DNA of 52,132 bases. It comes from Pyxidicoccus fallax (GTDB lineage Bacteria; Myxococcota; Myxococcia; Myxococcales; Myxococcaceae). Below the pieces are notes generated by a model. The model worked only from the letters and a program-made list of their open reading frames with translations, had not been told where the DNA came from and ran no database searches. The translations under genes and the position numbers were made by a program. Where the stretch lies: positions 1 through 52,132 of the forward strand of contig NZ_JABBJJ010000046.1 in the NCBI RefSeq assembly GCF_012933655.1. The letters are read 5' to 3'. This document shows positions 1 through 28,560 of the stretch, piece by piece. Position 1 is the stretch's first letter, and every line of letters begins with the position of its first letter.

Positions 1-19991
<19,991 letters not shown>

Positions 19992-20023
19992 GCCTTCCCA
20001 TCTCACTTCCCCACTGACCCGTC

Positions 20024-21622
20024 ATGTCCGAGACCCTCTACCGATTGGCAGACCCCACCTGCGTTGCCCCGCTCGTCCAGAGCTGGGCCGCGTGGTGGAT
20101 GACCGTGGCCCCGATTCCGGCCAGCCTGCACGTGCACAAGTCGCAGCTGCCGCTGCTCAAGGGCTATCTCCAGAATCCCGACTTCCACGCGCGGGCCGCG
20201 AAGGATCCGGCCCTGAGCGGTGGCACCTTCGTCGGCGTCGCTTCCGAGCGGGCCGGCGAGGTGAAGGCCCTGCTGCAGCAGATGCAGGAGGCCCAGGCCG
20301 ACCGGGTGCGGCTGGCCGAGGCGCTCGAGGAGTTCCAGGGCTGGCTGGTGGATGAGGCGAAGGGCCAGTCACTCGAACCCCTCTACGAGAAGCTGCCCGA
20401 GCCGCTGCGGGGCATGGTCGAGCTGTCGTACGACTACATCAACCGTCCCTTCGTCCGGGTGATGGAGGGCGCGCTGTACCGTGGCAACCACCACAAGCCG
20501 CAGCTCCAGTCGCTGCGCCTGCTCCCGCTGGCGTCGGACGCCAGCCGCCCCCACCTCTTCACGACGCCCTACCTGATGGAGCCCGGGCAGATCGACTGGG
20601 CCATTCCCTTCGCCGAGGAGCGCATCAGCCGCCTCTTCGAGACGGACCTGTCGCCCCGTCCGCTCGGCTACCTGCGCGATGTGCTGGGCCCCGCCGTCAC
20701 CCGTGACGAGCAGTTGCTGCCGCTGCTCACCGACGCGCCGCCCGCGAAGTACACGCCGTGGGAGGGTCCGGGGCCGCGCGTGCGCTACCTGGGACATGCC
20801 TGCGCGCTGGTGGAGTGGAAGGGCATCACCCTTCTCGTGGACCCTGTCATCAGCGCGCGCCCGAGCGAGGGCGGCATGCCGCGGCTCACGTTCCACGAGC
20901 TGCCGCCGCGCATCGACTACGCCCTCATCACCCACAGCCATCCGGACCACCTCGCCATCGACACGCTGCTGCGGCTGCGTCACCGCATCGGTCATCTGGT
21001 GGTGCCGCGCTCCAACGGCTTCCTGGTGGGTGACTACTCCCCCAAGCTGCTGGCCCGTTCGATGGGGTTCCAGAACGTGCTGGAGCTGGAGAGCTACGAG
21101 TCCGTCCCCCTGCCCGACGGTGAGCTCATCGCGGTTCCCTTCCTCGGCGAGCACGGCGACGTCGGCCACGCGAAGTCCTCGTACGTGGTGCGCACCGGCA
21201 AGCAGCAGCTCCTCTTCGCCGCCGACTCCATGTGCGTGGATGACGCCGTCTACCGGGACATGCGCCAGAACCTCGGCCCCATCCAGACGGTCTTCATGAA
21301 CACCGAGACGGAAGGCGCCCCGCACACCTGGACGCTCGAGGCGCTCTTCCCCAAGAAGCGCGACCGCAAGATGGAGAAGAACCGGCGCTGCCGCGGCAGC
21401 AACGCGAACGAGGGACTGCGCATCCTCGAGCTGGTGGGCGCCTCGCGGCTGTACAACTACGCCATGGGGCTGGAGCCCTGGCTGGAGCACATCATCGGCC
21501 CGCCCAGCCCCCCGGACGCCCCGCGCATGAAGGAGTCGGACCGGCTGCTCACCGAGGCCCGGGCCCGAGGCCTCACCGCGGAGCGGCTCATGGGGCCCAC
21601 CGACCTCCTGCCAGGAGCCTGA
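20024..21622 (+). CDS. CmlA-like diiron beta-hydroxylase (metallo-beta-lactamase fold), NRPS tailoring
   Basis: 532 residues. The C-terminal half is a metallo-beta-lactamase fold: GHACALVEWKG, then the HxHxDH motif THSHPDHL with H304, H306, D308 and H309, then E376 in GEHGDVGH and D401 in FAADS. The N-terminal ~240 residues precede that fold and do not look like a hydrolase. CmlA of chloramphenicol biosynthesis is also 532 residues, with diiron ligands that I recall as H305, H307, D309, H310, E377 and D403, so length and spacing agree almost residue for residue. CmlA hydroxylates the beta carbon of an amino acid held on an NRPS carrier domain. The gene starts 32 bp after the NRPS stop, without a strong Shine-Dalgarno sequence. 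I infer that it hydroxylates a PCP-bound residue of this NRPS, most simply Phe on PCP5 or the aromatic-like residue on PCP3. A plain MBL hydrolase is the alternative. Confidence 0.82.
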   Translation: MSETLYRLADPTCVAPLVQSWAAWWMTVAPIPASLHVHKSQLPLLKGYLQNPDFHARAAKDPALSGGTFVGVASERAGEVKALLQQMQEAQADRVRLAEALEEFQGWLVDEAKGQSLEPLYEKLPEPLRGMVELSYDYINRPFVRVMEGALYRGNHHKPQLQSLRLLPLASDASRPHLFTTPYLMEPGQIDWAIPFAEERISRLFETDLSPRPLGYLRDVLGPAVTRDEQLLPLLTDAPPAKYTPWEGPGPRVRYLGHACALVEWKGITLLVDPVISARPSEGGMPRLTFHELPPRIDYALITHSHPDHLAIDTLLRLRHRIGHLVVPRSNGFLVGDYSPKLLARSMGFQNVLELESYESVPLPDGELIAVPFLGEHGDVGHAKSSYVVRTGKQQLLFAADSMCVDDAVYRDMRQNLGPIQTVFMNTETEGAPHTWTLEALFPKKRDRKMEKNRRCRGSNANEGLRILELVGASRLYNYAMGLEPWLEHIIGPPSPPDAPRMKESDRLLTEARARGLTAERLMGPTDLLPGA

Positions 21623-21647
21623 GCTCCGCCTGCTTCGAGTAGACGCC

Positions 21648-21676
21648 CGGCCCCGCCGTACCTCGCGGCGGGGCCG
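21648..21676 (+). terminator. Hairpin closing the NRPS-hydroxylase unit
   Basis: A perfect 11-bp G+C stem (CGGCCCCGCCG / CGGCGGGGCCG) with a 7-nt loop, 25 bp after the hydroxylase stop. There is no clean T run, so it is a strong structure but an incomplete intrinsic terminator. Confidence 0.55.
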
Positions 21677-21714
21677 CTGTTCCGGCCCAGGTGGGGCGGC
21701 TATGTTCCGGCGGG

Positions 21715-23001
21715 ATGACGCCTCCTCCGCACGCGCCCCCGGCCGCCGCTCCGCTCACTGGAAGCCCCAAGCCCTCGGGGAGGACAGCCACCCTGCCATG
21801 GGGCGTCCTGGCGCTGGCGGCCGCCCTTCACCTGCTGCCACCGCTCCTGTTCAGCCTGTTCCTCATGCCGCCGCCCATGGCCGAGGCCCGCGGTGACTTC
21901 GGCGCGTACTACTACGCCCTGCGACTGGCGCTGGAGGGTGGCAACCCCTACGAGCTGGAGCAGCTGCGGCAGTTCAGCGGCCTGCCCCTTCCTCCGTTCT
22001 TCTACCCGCCGCCCTTCCTGCTGACGCTGGTGTGGAGCCTGGCGCTGCCCATGGAGGCGGGCTACTTCGCCATGTTCGCCCTCAACGCGCTGCTGCTGCT
22101 GGGGGCCTTGTTCCTGATGCGGCGGTCGTGGGGCGTGGACTGGAAGCTGGCGGCGCTGGTGGTGGCCACCTTCTTCCCCCTCTGGGACAACCTCATCTGG
22201 GGACAGGCGAACCTGCTGCTCCTGCTGCCAGCGCTCGGCGCCATGGTGGTGGCGGAGCGGCGTCCCCAATGGGCCGGCGCGCTCCTCGGCGTGGCCGCCG
22301 TCATCAAGGTGGTTCCCGCCCTGCTCCTGCTCTACTGGGTGGTCATGCGCAACTGGCGCCCCCTGGTCGCGGCCGCCTTCGCCGCGGTGGGCCTGTCGGT
22401 GCTGACGCTACCGCTGGTCGGCCTGGACGTGCAGTTCGCCTACTACGCACAGAAGCTGCTGGGCCTCGCGGCGGGTGACCTGAAGGGGCTGGGGCTGTGG
22501 GTGCCCATCACCTCCGAGTACAACCACTCCGTGGTCTGCATCCTCAGCCACATCTGGCCGGGGCCGGACGGCTTTCGTCCCGCGGGCATCGCGAAGCTCG
22601 GCTCGCTGGCCGTGACGGCATTGCTGCTGCTCGGCTGGGGCCGCTGGGTGCGCAGGGGCTGTGCGCCCCACGCGGCGCTGGCCGCGCTGCTCGGAATCGC
22701 CTCCATCGTCACCACCTATTCCTGGGAGCACCACCTGGTGCTGGTGCTCCCCGCGGCGGTCCTCGCGGCCCACGGCGGCACCTCGCGGTGGGGGTTCGGC
22801 GTGCCCTACGCGTGCATGGTGTTCCCGCTGGGGCTGTTCATGGCCGTGGCGCCGGCGCTGAATCAGCACCTCGTCGCCTCGGTCCTCCCGTGGATCTCCG
22901 TGGGCAAGCTGCTGGGCGTGGTCGTGCTGTGCGAGCTGTGCATGCGCGCGCATTCACCCGCCCGCGCGCAGGCGGTGGACGCCCTGCCCGCGGGGGCCTA
23001 G
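21715..23001 (+). CDS. GT87/DUF2029-type membrane glycosyltransferase
   Basis: About 428 residues, strongly hydrophobic, roughly nine to ten predicted membrane segments. Features typical of the GT87 (DUF2029, PimE-like) family are visible: an acidic/aromatic loop after the first segment (GDFGAYYYALR), GNPYEL, FFYPPP and WGQANLLLLL. Members use polyprenyl-phosphate sugars, usually mannose, on the outer side of the membrane; donor and acceptor here are unknown. I chose ATG 21715, after a GGCGGG stretch, over an in-frame GTG 24 bp upstream because the extra residues (GRLCSGG) look like noncoding lead-in. Its TAG stop overlaps the stop of the convergent ABC gene. Whether it serves the NRPS product (glycosylation) or the glucan genes beyond is open. 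Confidence 0.75.
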   Translation: MTPPPHAPPAAAPLTGSPKPSGRTATLPWGVLALAAALHLLPPLLFSLFLMPPPMAEARGDFGAYYYALRLALEGGNPYELEQLRQFSGLPLPPFFYPPPFLLTLVWSLALPMEAGYFAMFALNALLLLGALFLMRRSWGVDWKLAALVVATFFPLWDNLIWGQANLLLLLPALGAMVVAERRPQWAGALLGVAAVIKVVPALLLLYWVVMRNWRPLVAAAFAAVGLSVLTLPLVGLDVQFAYYAQKLLGLAAGDLKGLGLWVPITSEYNHSVVCILSHIWPGPDGFRPAGIAKLGSLAVTALLLLGWGRWVRRGCAPHAALAALLGIASIVTTYSWEHHLVLVLPAAVLAAHGGTSRWGFGVPYACMVFPLGLFMAVAPALNQHLVASVLPWISVGKLLGVVVLCELCMRAHSPARAQAVDALPAGA

Positions 23002-24833
23002 CGGTAGCGGGCCGCCTGCAGCTCGTACATCGCCGCATAGCGGCCGCCCGAGGCGACGAGCCGGTCGTGCGGCCCCTCCTCGACGATCTTCCCTCCCTCC
23101 AGGACGAGAATGCGGTCGGCCATCCGCACCGTCGAGAAGCGGTGGGAGATGAGCACCGCCATCTTCCCGGCCGACAGCTCGCCGAAGCGGTTGAAGACGT
23201 CCAGCTCCGCCCGGGCGTCGAGCGCCGCGGTCGGCTCGTCCAGCACGAGAATCTGCGAGTCCCGCAGGTAGGCCCGCGCGAGCGCGATCTTCTGCCACTC
23301 GCCGCCGGACAGGTCGAGCCCGCCGTCGAAGCGGCGCCCGAGCATCTGCTCGTAGCCGAGCGGCAGCCGCTCGATGACCGTGTTCGCCAGGCTCTTGTGC
23401 GCCGCGTTCATGATGAGCGCCTGGTCGTCACGCCGCTCGATGCGGCCCACGGCGATGTTGTGGGTGGCCGTCATCTCGTAGCGGGCGAAGTCCTGGAAGA
23501 TGACGCCCACCTCGTGCCACAAATCGTCCAGGTCGTACTCTCGCAGGTCGACCCCATCCAGGAGGATCTGCCCGGCCGTCGGGTCATAGAGCCGCATCAT
23601 CAGCTTCACGATGGTGGTCTTGCCCTGGCCATTCTCTCCGATGAGCGCGATGCGCTCCCCCGGCGCGAGATGGAAGCTGACGCCCTGGAGGATGGGCTCG
23701 GAGCGGCCCGGGTAGCAGAAGGTGACGTCCCGGAACTCGAGCCCCTGGCGGATGGGCCGCGGAACCCGCAGGGCGCGGGGACCGGAGCGGATGCCCGGCT
23801 GGAGCGCGAAGAACGACAGCATGTCCCGGGTGTACAGCGACTGGTCCGCGATGCCGGCGGCCGTCACGGAGAGCTCCTGGAACGTCCGATTCGCGCCCGC
23901 GATGGCCGCCGCGAGGAACGTCAGCTCGCCCACGCTCAGCTCCCCGCGCGCGGCCAGGTAGATCACGAACGCGTAGGAGCCGTAGTAGCCGAGCGAAGCC
24001 ACCACCGAGAGCAGTGACAGGCCGGTGAGCGCCCGGGCGGACAGTGAGACGACGTCGTCCAGAATCTCCCGGGAGAGCGTCTCGTACCGGCGCATCAGGA
24101 ACGTGCTCAGCCCGAAGATCTTCAGCTCCTTCGCGCTCTCCTTGCTCGCTCCGAGGTGCCGCAGATAGTCCAGCTCACGCCGCTTGGGAGTGTGGAGGAA
24201 GTTCAGCGCGTAGACGCGGGCTCCGAAGTACGCCTCGCCCAGCGCCGCTGGCACCACGCACACGACGATGTTGAGGAGGATCCACGGGGAGAAGACCAGG
24301 ATGCCCAGGCAGAGGCTCACCGCCGTCACGGCGAGCTGGAGGAAGCGAGCGATGGCGGAGACCATCACCAGCCGGTCGGTGGCCTGGACCCGCGCCCGGT
24401 CCAACTTGTCGTAGAAGGCCGGGTCCTCATAGGTCGCGAGGTCCAGCCTCGAGGCCTGCTCCATCAGCCGGAGGCTCACGTACCGCGTGTAGTTCTCCCG
24501 GAGCACGACGCTCAGGTAGTCGATACCCCGGTTGAGGAGCGCGGCCAGCACGGCGAGCCCGAACTCCAGCGCGACCAGTCCCCACAGCCGCTGCGTCATC
24601 ACCTTCCCCGACGCCGCGGTGGCCACGACGTCGTCGATGATCCACCGCGCCACGACCAGGATGGCCAGGGGCGTCAGCGCCGAGAGCGTGCGCAGCACGA
24701 GGTGCGCGACCACGGTGCGGGGGCCCGACTCCCACACCATGCGCAACACCGGCCCGATGTTCTTGAGCGCGGCCAGCCGGCCTTCCCGCAGGACCTCGCT
24801 CTCCGGCTTCGCCGCCGGCTCCCGCGCGCTCAT
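22998..24833 (-). CDS. ABC exporter, fused transmembrane and ATP-binding domains
   Basis: 611 residues: about six membrane segments in the first ~340, then one nucleotide-binding domain with Walker A GENGQGKTT (399-407), signature LSGGE (508-512) and Walker B ending in DEP with D532-E533, followed by an SHRFST H-loop. This is a half-size (homodimeric) exporter of the type used for lipids, peptides and glycans. Its ATG overlaps the stop of the upstream glucan-synthase-like gene (ATGA), so the two are translationally coupled. The simplest inference is that it exports the product of that enzyme, as NdvA/ChvA does for cyclic beta-1,2-glucan. Export of the NRPS product from the neighbouring locus is possible but less well supported because the strand and operon differ. 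Confidence 0.9.
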   Translation of the reverse strand: MSAREPAAKPESEVLREGRLAALKNIGPVLRMVWESGPRTVVAHLVLRTLSALTPLAILVVARWIIDDVVATAASGKVMTQRLWGLVALEFGLAVLAALLNRGIDYLSVVLRENYTRYVSLRLMEQASRLDLATYEDPAFYDKLDRARVQATDRLVMVSAIARFLQLAVTAVSLCLGILVFSPWILLNIVVCVVPAALGEAYFGARVYALNFLHTPKRRELDYLRHLGASKESAKELKIFGLSTFLMRRYETLSREILDDVVSLSARALTGLSLLSVVASLGYYGSYAFVIYLAARGELSVGELTFLAAAIAGANRTFQELSVTAAGIADQSLYTRDMLSFFALQPGIRSGPRALRVPRPIRQGLEFRDVTFCYPGRSEPILQGVSFHLAPGERIALIGENGQGKTTIVKLMMRLYDPTAGQILLDGVDLREYDLDDLWHEVGVIFQDFARYEMTATHNIAVGRIERRDDQALIMNAAHKSLANTVIERLPLGYEQMLGRRFDGGLDLSGGEWQKIALARAYLRDSQILVLDEPTAALDARAELDVFNRFGELSAGKMAVLISHRFSTVRMADRILVLEGGKIVEEGPHDRLVASGGRYAAMYELQAARYR

Positions 24834-27800
24834 GGCATGTCCTTCGTTTCGTAGATCAAGGCCTCGACCCAGGCGAGCTGCCAGTGGTGGTGGAAGTGAT
24901 GGATGAGGACCTCGTCACACGCCAGGTTGGTCACGGCCAGGAGGGCCAGCCCCCACTCCCGGGGCGTCCCCATGGACACCGCCTCGACCTTGCGCTGGAG
25001 CGCCTCGGAGGTGAGCCCCGGCACGCGCCGGAGCGCGAGCGCCAGGAGATGTGGCGGCGCCTCGGGCTCGAGCGCCGCGCCGGCCGCGGCCAGCGCCGCC
25101 TCGCCCAGCAACGTCGACGGAGGGAACCAGATGAACAGGGTGGGCAGGAGCTGCTCGGCCGCGGCGGCGGAAGTCGAGGGAGGCGCCCCAGCCTGCCGGA
25201 CCTTCCCATCCCTGGAGAGGAGCTCCGTCCAGTGCTGGAGCGGAACCTGCTTCCGCGCGATGGCCACGAAGCTGGCGAGCAGCGACGGCGAGGCCAGTCG
25301 CTCGTGACACGCCTCGTCCCGCGACAGGTCGCTGGCGTCGTACCCCACGCGCAGCAGCCCCGTGCTCTCGTCGTGGAGCAGCCGGAAGTCCACCTCTTCC
25401 CGCAGGGTCCGGGCCCTGGCTTCGAGGGCTTCGAGGCGCGGGTTCAGCAGCGCTTCCCCGCCCTGGCTCTTCGCCACCGCCGCGCCGCCGGGTCTCGAGG
25501 CGCCCCGTGCGGCACGAAGGGCGCTCTCGATGACGATGAGCGCGGAAACCCACATCCCGCTCTCCGCCGTGGAGACGCGCCCGGTGTGCGCCGCGCCACG
25601 CTCGCCGGCGGTGGTGACGAGGAGGTGCCCGCGATGGCGCTCCAGAGCCTCGACGGAGGTCAGCGCCGACTCGAGCCGGTCGACGAGCGCACCGAGCGAC
25701 AGAGCCCCCAGGTGGTATGCGCTCAGCGGTGCCAGGAGCCACAGAGCGGCATCCGTCGGGGCGGGCGGGACGGCCGCCTCCCGAGGCGCCTGCTCGTAAC
25801 GCTCCCAGCACCTGTGCCCCAGCGCCCGGAGTCCCTCCACGGACGGGGCCGCCGGTGGAAGCGAGGGCCGCTCCCGGCGGGAGAACAACACCAGGGGCGC
25901 CCACGCGATGAGCATCGGGGCGGCCCAGACGAGCGCGCCCGGGTTCTTCCATGCCAGCGAGCCCGCGAGGACCAGGGTCAGCACCGCGGTCCCCCACACC
26001 TCCGGGAGCCTCAGCGAAGACACGGTCCGCACCTTGCGGCTCGTCTGCGCGTGCGTCGTCCAATCGAGGATGCGCGTGCGGTCCACGCCGAGCCGGTAGA
26101 GCGCGCGGATGATGGCGTCCATCACGATGCCGGTGAACGGAAGCAGGATCGCCAGCGTCATCAGCGAGCCGCGCAAGGTGCCGATGGCCCCGAATACCAC
26201 GATGCGCAGGGCCTCCTTGAGCGAGGAGCTTCCAGACACCCTCCACAACATGTGGCGGACGCCCTGCCAGAGCGGGCGGCGGCAGAGCCACAGTATCGTG
26301 CCGAGCGTCCAGTCCAACGCGCTGCTGCCCCCGGGGCTCCACAGCCAGCCATAGGTGAGCACGAGCAGGGGGGCTGGGAAGGTGAGGCTCCTGCGCAGGT
26401 CGGCCAGCAGCCTCCAGCGGTCCAGGACCGACAGCGAGGTGCGTTCCCATCGTCCGTCGCGGGTCGGCACCCACGGCAGCAGCCAGGGCAGCAGTTGCCA
26501 GTCGCCACGAATCCAGCGGTGCCAGATGCGGCCGGCGCCCGCGAGGTCCGGAGTGAAGCCCTCGAACAGCCGGATGTCGTGGACGAACGCGACGCGCGCG
26601 AACATCCCCTCCAGCTTGTCGTGGCTGAGAATGGCGTTCTCGGGGATACGTCCTTCGAGGGCGCGGGAGAAGGCGGCCACGTCATAGGCGCCCTTGCCCA
26701 GGAACTCGCCAACGCCGAAGGCGGCCTGGGTCAGGCTGGGCTGGATGCGCCCCCGCTGCCGGACGAGTGACACCGGCCAGCCCCCCGTCGACAGCCAGAC
26801 GGCCCTGGAGGGCCCGTTCTCCAGCGAGGGCTGGAGCATGGAGTAGCCGGCGATGACCCGGCGGCCACTCGCGTCGAACCGTGCCTGGTTCAGCGGATGG
26901 TGGAGCGTGGCGACCAGCTGGGCCGCGCTTCCGGGGATGAGGTGCGTGTCGGCATCCAGGGTGATGACGTACCGGATGGTGCGGACGAGCTCCGGAACGG
27001 GGCCGGTGTAGCTCGTGTCGTCCGCCCCCAGCACGAGCCGGTTGAACTCCTCCAGCTTGCCGCGTTTGCGCTCCCACCCCATCCAGCGGCGGGCCACCGG
27101 GTTCCACCGCCGCTCGCGATGGAGCCAGAGAAAGCGCGGCTGCTGGAGGTGTCCATGCCGTGCGTTGAGCTCGCGGATGCCTCGCTCGAGCTGCTCCAGC
27201 AGCTCGGACTCTCCCGGGAGCACCTGCTCCGCCGCATCGGGAAAGTCCGTCAGCAGTGCGAAGAACAGCTCCGGCGAGTCGTTGCCCTGGGCATTGATCT
27301 CGACGCGGCGGAGCTGCGCATCGATGTCCTCCGCGCTCGCCACCAGCAGCGGCGTGACGACCAGGGTCCGCGTCTCCGGAGCGAAGACCCGCCCGGGGTC
27401 CAGCCTGGGCAACCCCGGGGCGCCCTCCACCATGCGCTCGAGCACGGAGTCGACGATGTCCTGGAGCAACTCCAGCGCGGGCAGCACCAGGAGGGCCACC
27501 AGGATCAGCCGGTGCGACAGGTCGACGTCCCGGGCCGCGAGGAGCCGCTCCACCCCCAGGAGCACCGATGCCGTGAGCACGACGAGCGAGCCCACGTAGG
27601 CCCCCGCGGAATGCCGCCGCAGCGCCCGGACGAGGTGGGTGGTCACCGGAATACGACAGCCGAGGCGGGCCTCGAACCCCGGCCGACCCTCCGCGAGCAG
27701 CGCCATGCCCACATGCCGCTCGTGGGGGGCCGCGACGTCACGTTCCGCGCTCCACCGGACCGCTTCGTGAGCCACCTGGGAGGGCGTGCGCCCCGAGCGG

Positions 27801-27985
27801 GCCGCCAGCTCCGCACAGGCCGCGCGGTACCGCTCGCGCGTGGCCCCATCCATGCGGGCGTAGACCCCCGCTGGATCACCTTCGAGGATGGCATCGAGCG
27901 CCTCGTCCACCGGCGGACTCACCGGCATGAGGCGCACCTGCACGGGAAAACCGCCGTCAGCGGGTGGAGCGCCCCCGGCGCCCAT
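24830..27985 (-). CDS. Short NdvB/GT84-like beta-glucan synthase without phosphorylase region
   Basis: 1051 residues. Residues ~25-100 (DPAGVYARMDGATRERYR and the following HVGM..L segment) and ~220-500 match the glycosyltransferase core of cyclic beta-1,2-glucan synthetases: RRVEINAQGNDSPELFF, the FLWLHRERRWN block, DAD at 344-346, HDKLEG with D456, and HRWIRGDWQ at 489-497. Two membrane segments precede the core and about five follow. The C-terminal part (LLRVGYDASDLSRDE, then LASFVAIARKQVP) resembles the start of the glycoamylase-like region of NdvB. The protein then diverges and ends; typical NdvB proteins are near 2800 residues and continue into a GH94 phosphorylase region absent here. 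ATG 27985 has AGGGG upstream; M20 (27928) is an alternative start. An in-frame stop lies upstream, so the gene is not obviously 5'-truncated. It overlaps the ABC exporter gene by 4 bp. Confidence 0.8.
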   Translation of the reverse strand: MGAGGAPPADGGFPVQVRLMPVSPPVDEALDAILEGDPAGVYARMDGATRERYRAACAELAARSGRTPSQVAHEAVRWSAERDVAAPHERHVGMALLAEGRPGFEARLGCRIPVTTHLVRALRRHSAGAYVGSLVVLTASVLLGVERLLAARDVDLSHRLILVALLVLPALELLQDIVDSVLERMVEGAPGLPRLDPGRVFAPETRTLVVTPLLVASAEDIDAQLRRVEINAQGNDSPELFFALLTDFPDAAEQVLPGESELLEQLERGIRELNARHGHLQQPRFLWLHRERRWNPVARRWMGWERKRGKLEEFNRLVLGADDTSYTGPVPELVRTIRYVITLDADTHLIPGSAAQLVATLHHPLNQARFDASGRRVIAGYSMLQPSLENGPSRAVWLSTGGWPVSLVRQRGRIQPSLTQAAFGVGEFLGKGAYDVAAFSRALEGRIPENAILSHDKLEGMFARVAFVHDIRLFEGFTPDLAGAGRIWHRWIRGDWQLLPWLLPWVPTRDGRWERTSLSVLDRWRLLADLRRSLTFPAPLLVLTYGWLWSPGGSSALDWTLGTILWLCRRPLWQGVRHMLWRVSGSSSLKEALRIVVFGAIGTLRGSLMTLAILLPFTGIVMDAIIRALYRLGVDRTRILDWTTHAQTSRKVRTVSSLRLPEVWGTAVLTLVLAGSLAWKNPGALVWAAPMLIAWAPLVLFSRRERPSLPPAAPSVEGLRALGHRCWERYEQAPREAAVPPAPTDAALWLLAPLSAYHLGALSLGALVDRLESALTSVEALERHRGHLLVTTAGERGAAHTGRVSTAESGMWVSALIVIESALRAARGASRPGGAAVAKSQGGEALLNPRLEALEARARTLREEVDFRLLHDESTGLLRVGYDASDLSRDEACHERLASPSLLASFVAIARKQVPLQHWTELLSRDGKVRQAGAPPSTSAAAAEQLLPTLFIWFPPSTLLGEAALAAAGAALEPEAPPHLLALALRRVPGLTSEALQRKVEAVSMGTPREWGLALLAVTNLACDEVLIHHFHHHWQLAWVEALIYETKDMP

Positions 27986-28066
27986 GCCTGCCCCTGGACG
28001 TGCCGGAACCCCGGCGCGAGGACCACCTGCTCAAGACCGTTGCGCACCACGAGCCTCTCCGGGGTC

Positions 28067-28126
28067 CGAGAATTTCTCGAACCTCGACAATCCGAGGAGG
28101 GCGGGATGCTCCCCAAAACATGTTTT
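28067..28126. promoter_or_regulatory. Pair of palindromes, candidate operator upstream of the glucan genes
   Basis: CGAGAATTTCTCG (28067-28079, 6-bp arms) and the perfect 12-bp palindrome AAAACATGTTTT (28115-28126) lie 82-141 bp upstream of ATG 27985. The A+T-rich palindrome stands out in very G+C-rich DNA. The sequence shows the symmetry; a regulator-binding role is inference. Confidence 0.35.
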
Positions 28127-28542
28127 GAATGCAAGCAACGCCAGGCCATCAGAGTGGCCGAGCAGGGGACTCTGGGACTTCCCTTCGCGAGGCCGGACGA
28201 CGTCCGCGCGGAGGCCCGCACCCGATGCCGCGCCATGTCAGCGCACGGAGAGTCTCAGAGCAGGGGGGGCGGCTGGCGGGTGCTCGGGTGGCCAGAGGGG
28301 AGAGGTCTCCGGTGGGTCGCCGGCTTGCTCTCTTTCGCCAGGGCGGCGGGCGTCAAGGAGGACGCGCTCGCGGCCGGTGCCCGGTGCCCGGGCGCAGGGG
28401 GACCGGGGATGCCCCAACCCCGCAGGAGTGTTGATGTTTCCAGGCCCCGAGGCTTGTTCCGCTCCGTTGCGGGGGTCCTCGGGCCCATCTCTCCACTGTT
28501 CGACGGCCCGGATGCGCTCCGCCGTCGCATCTCGCCCTACCC

Positions 28543-28551
28543 TGTTATAAA
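28543..28551 (+). promoter_or_regulatory. Extended -10 promoter of ffh, near-leaderless
   Basis: TGTTATAAA matches the extended -10 consensus (TGnTATAAT) at eight of nine positions, and its last base lies 10 bp from the ffh ATG. A normal start distance would place the 5' end about 3 nt before the ATG, and no Shine-Dalgarno is visible between. No convincing -35 element is seen. Confidence 0.6.
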
Positions 28552-28560
28552 GCGCCCCCC

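Larger units (their letters stand above)
27986..28560. other. 575-bp divergent intergenic region
   Basis: Separates the minus-strand glucan-synthase-like gene from ffh. It contains two palindromes (28067-28079 and 28115-28126) and the ffh promoter. I recognise no protein family in any frame. A frame with ATG 28106 and a good GGAGG upstream encodes TCFECKQR near its start but runs into ffh, and I do not call it. Nothing else is recognised here. Confidence 0.6.

Noticed and set aside
20024-21622. Lactonase/hydrolase or MBL-type thioesterase reading of the NRPS-adjacent protein
   Set aside because: The HxHxDH motif alone would allow it, but total length, the long N-terminal domain and ligand positions fit CmlA better. 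Kept only as an alternative.
21691-21714. GTG 21691 as start of the GT87 gene
   Set aside because: It adds eight residues close after the terminator hairpin; ATG 21715 is simpler.
22497-24017. 506-codon plus-strand frame running from the GT87 gene across the ABC gene
   Set aside because: It overlaps two well-supported genes and is Arg/His/Pro-rich without motifs.
22998-24833. ABC transporter as dedicated exporter of the NRPS product
   Set aside because: It is translationally coupled to the glucan-synthase-like gene on the opposite strand from the NRPS, so glucan export is the simpler link.
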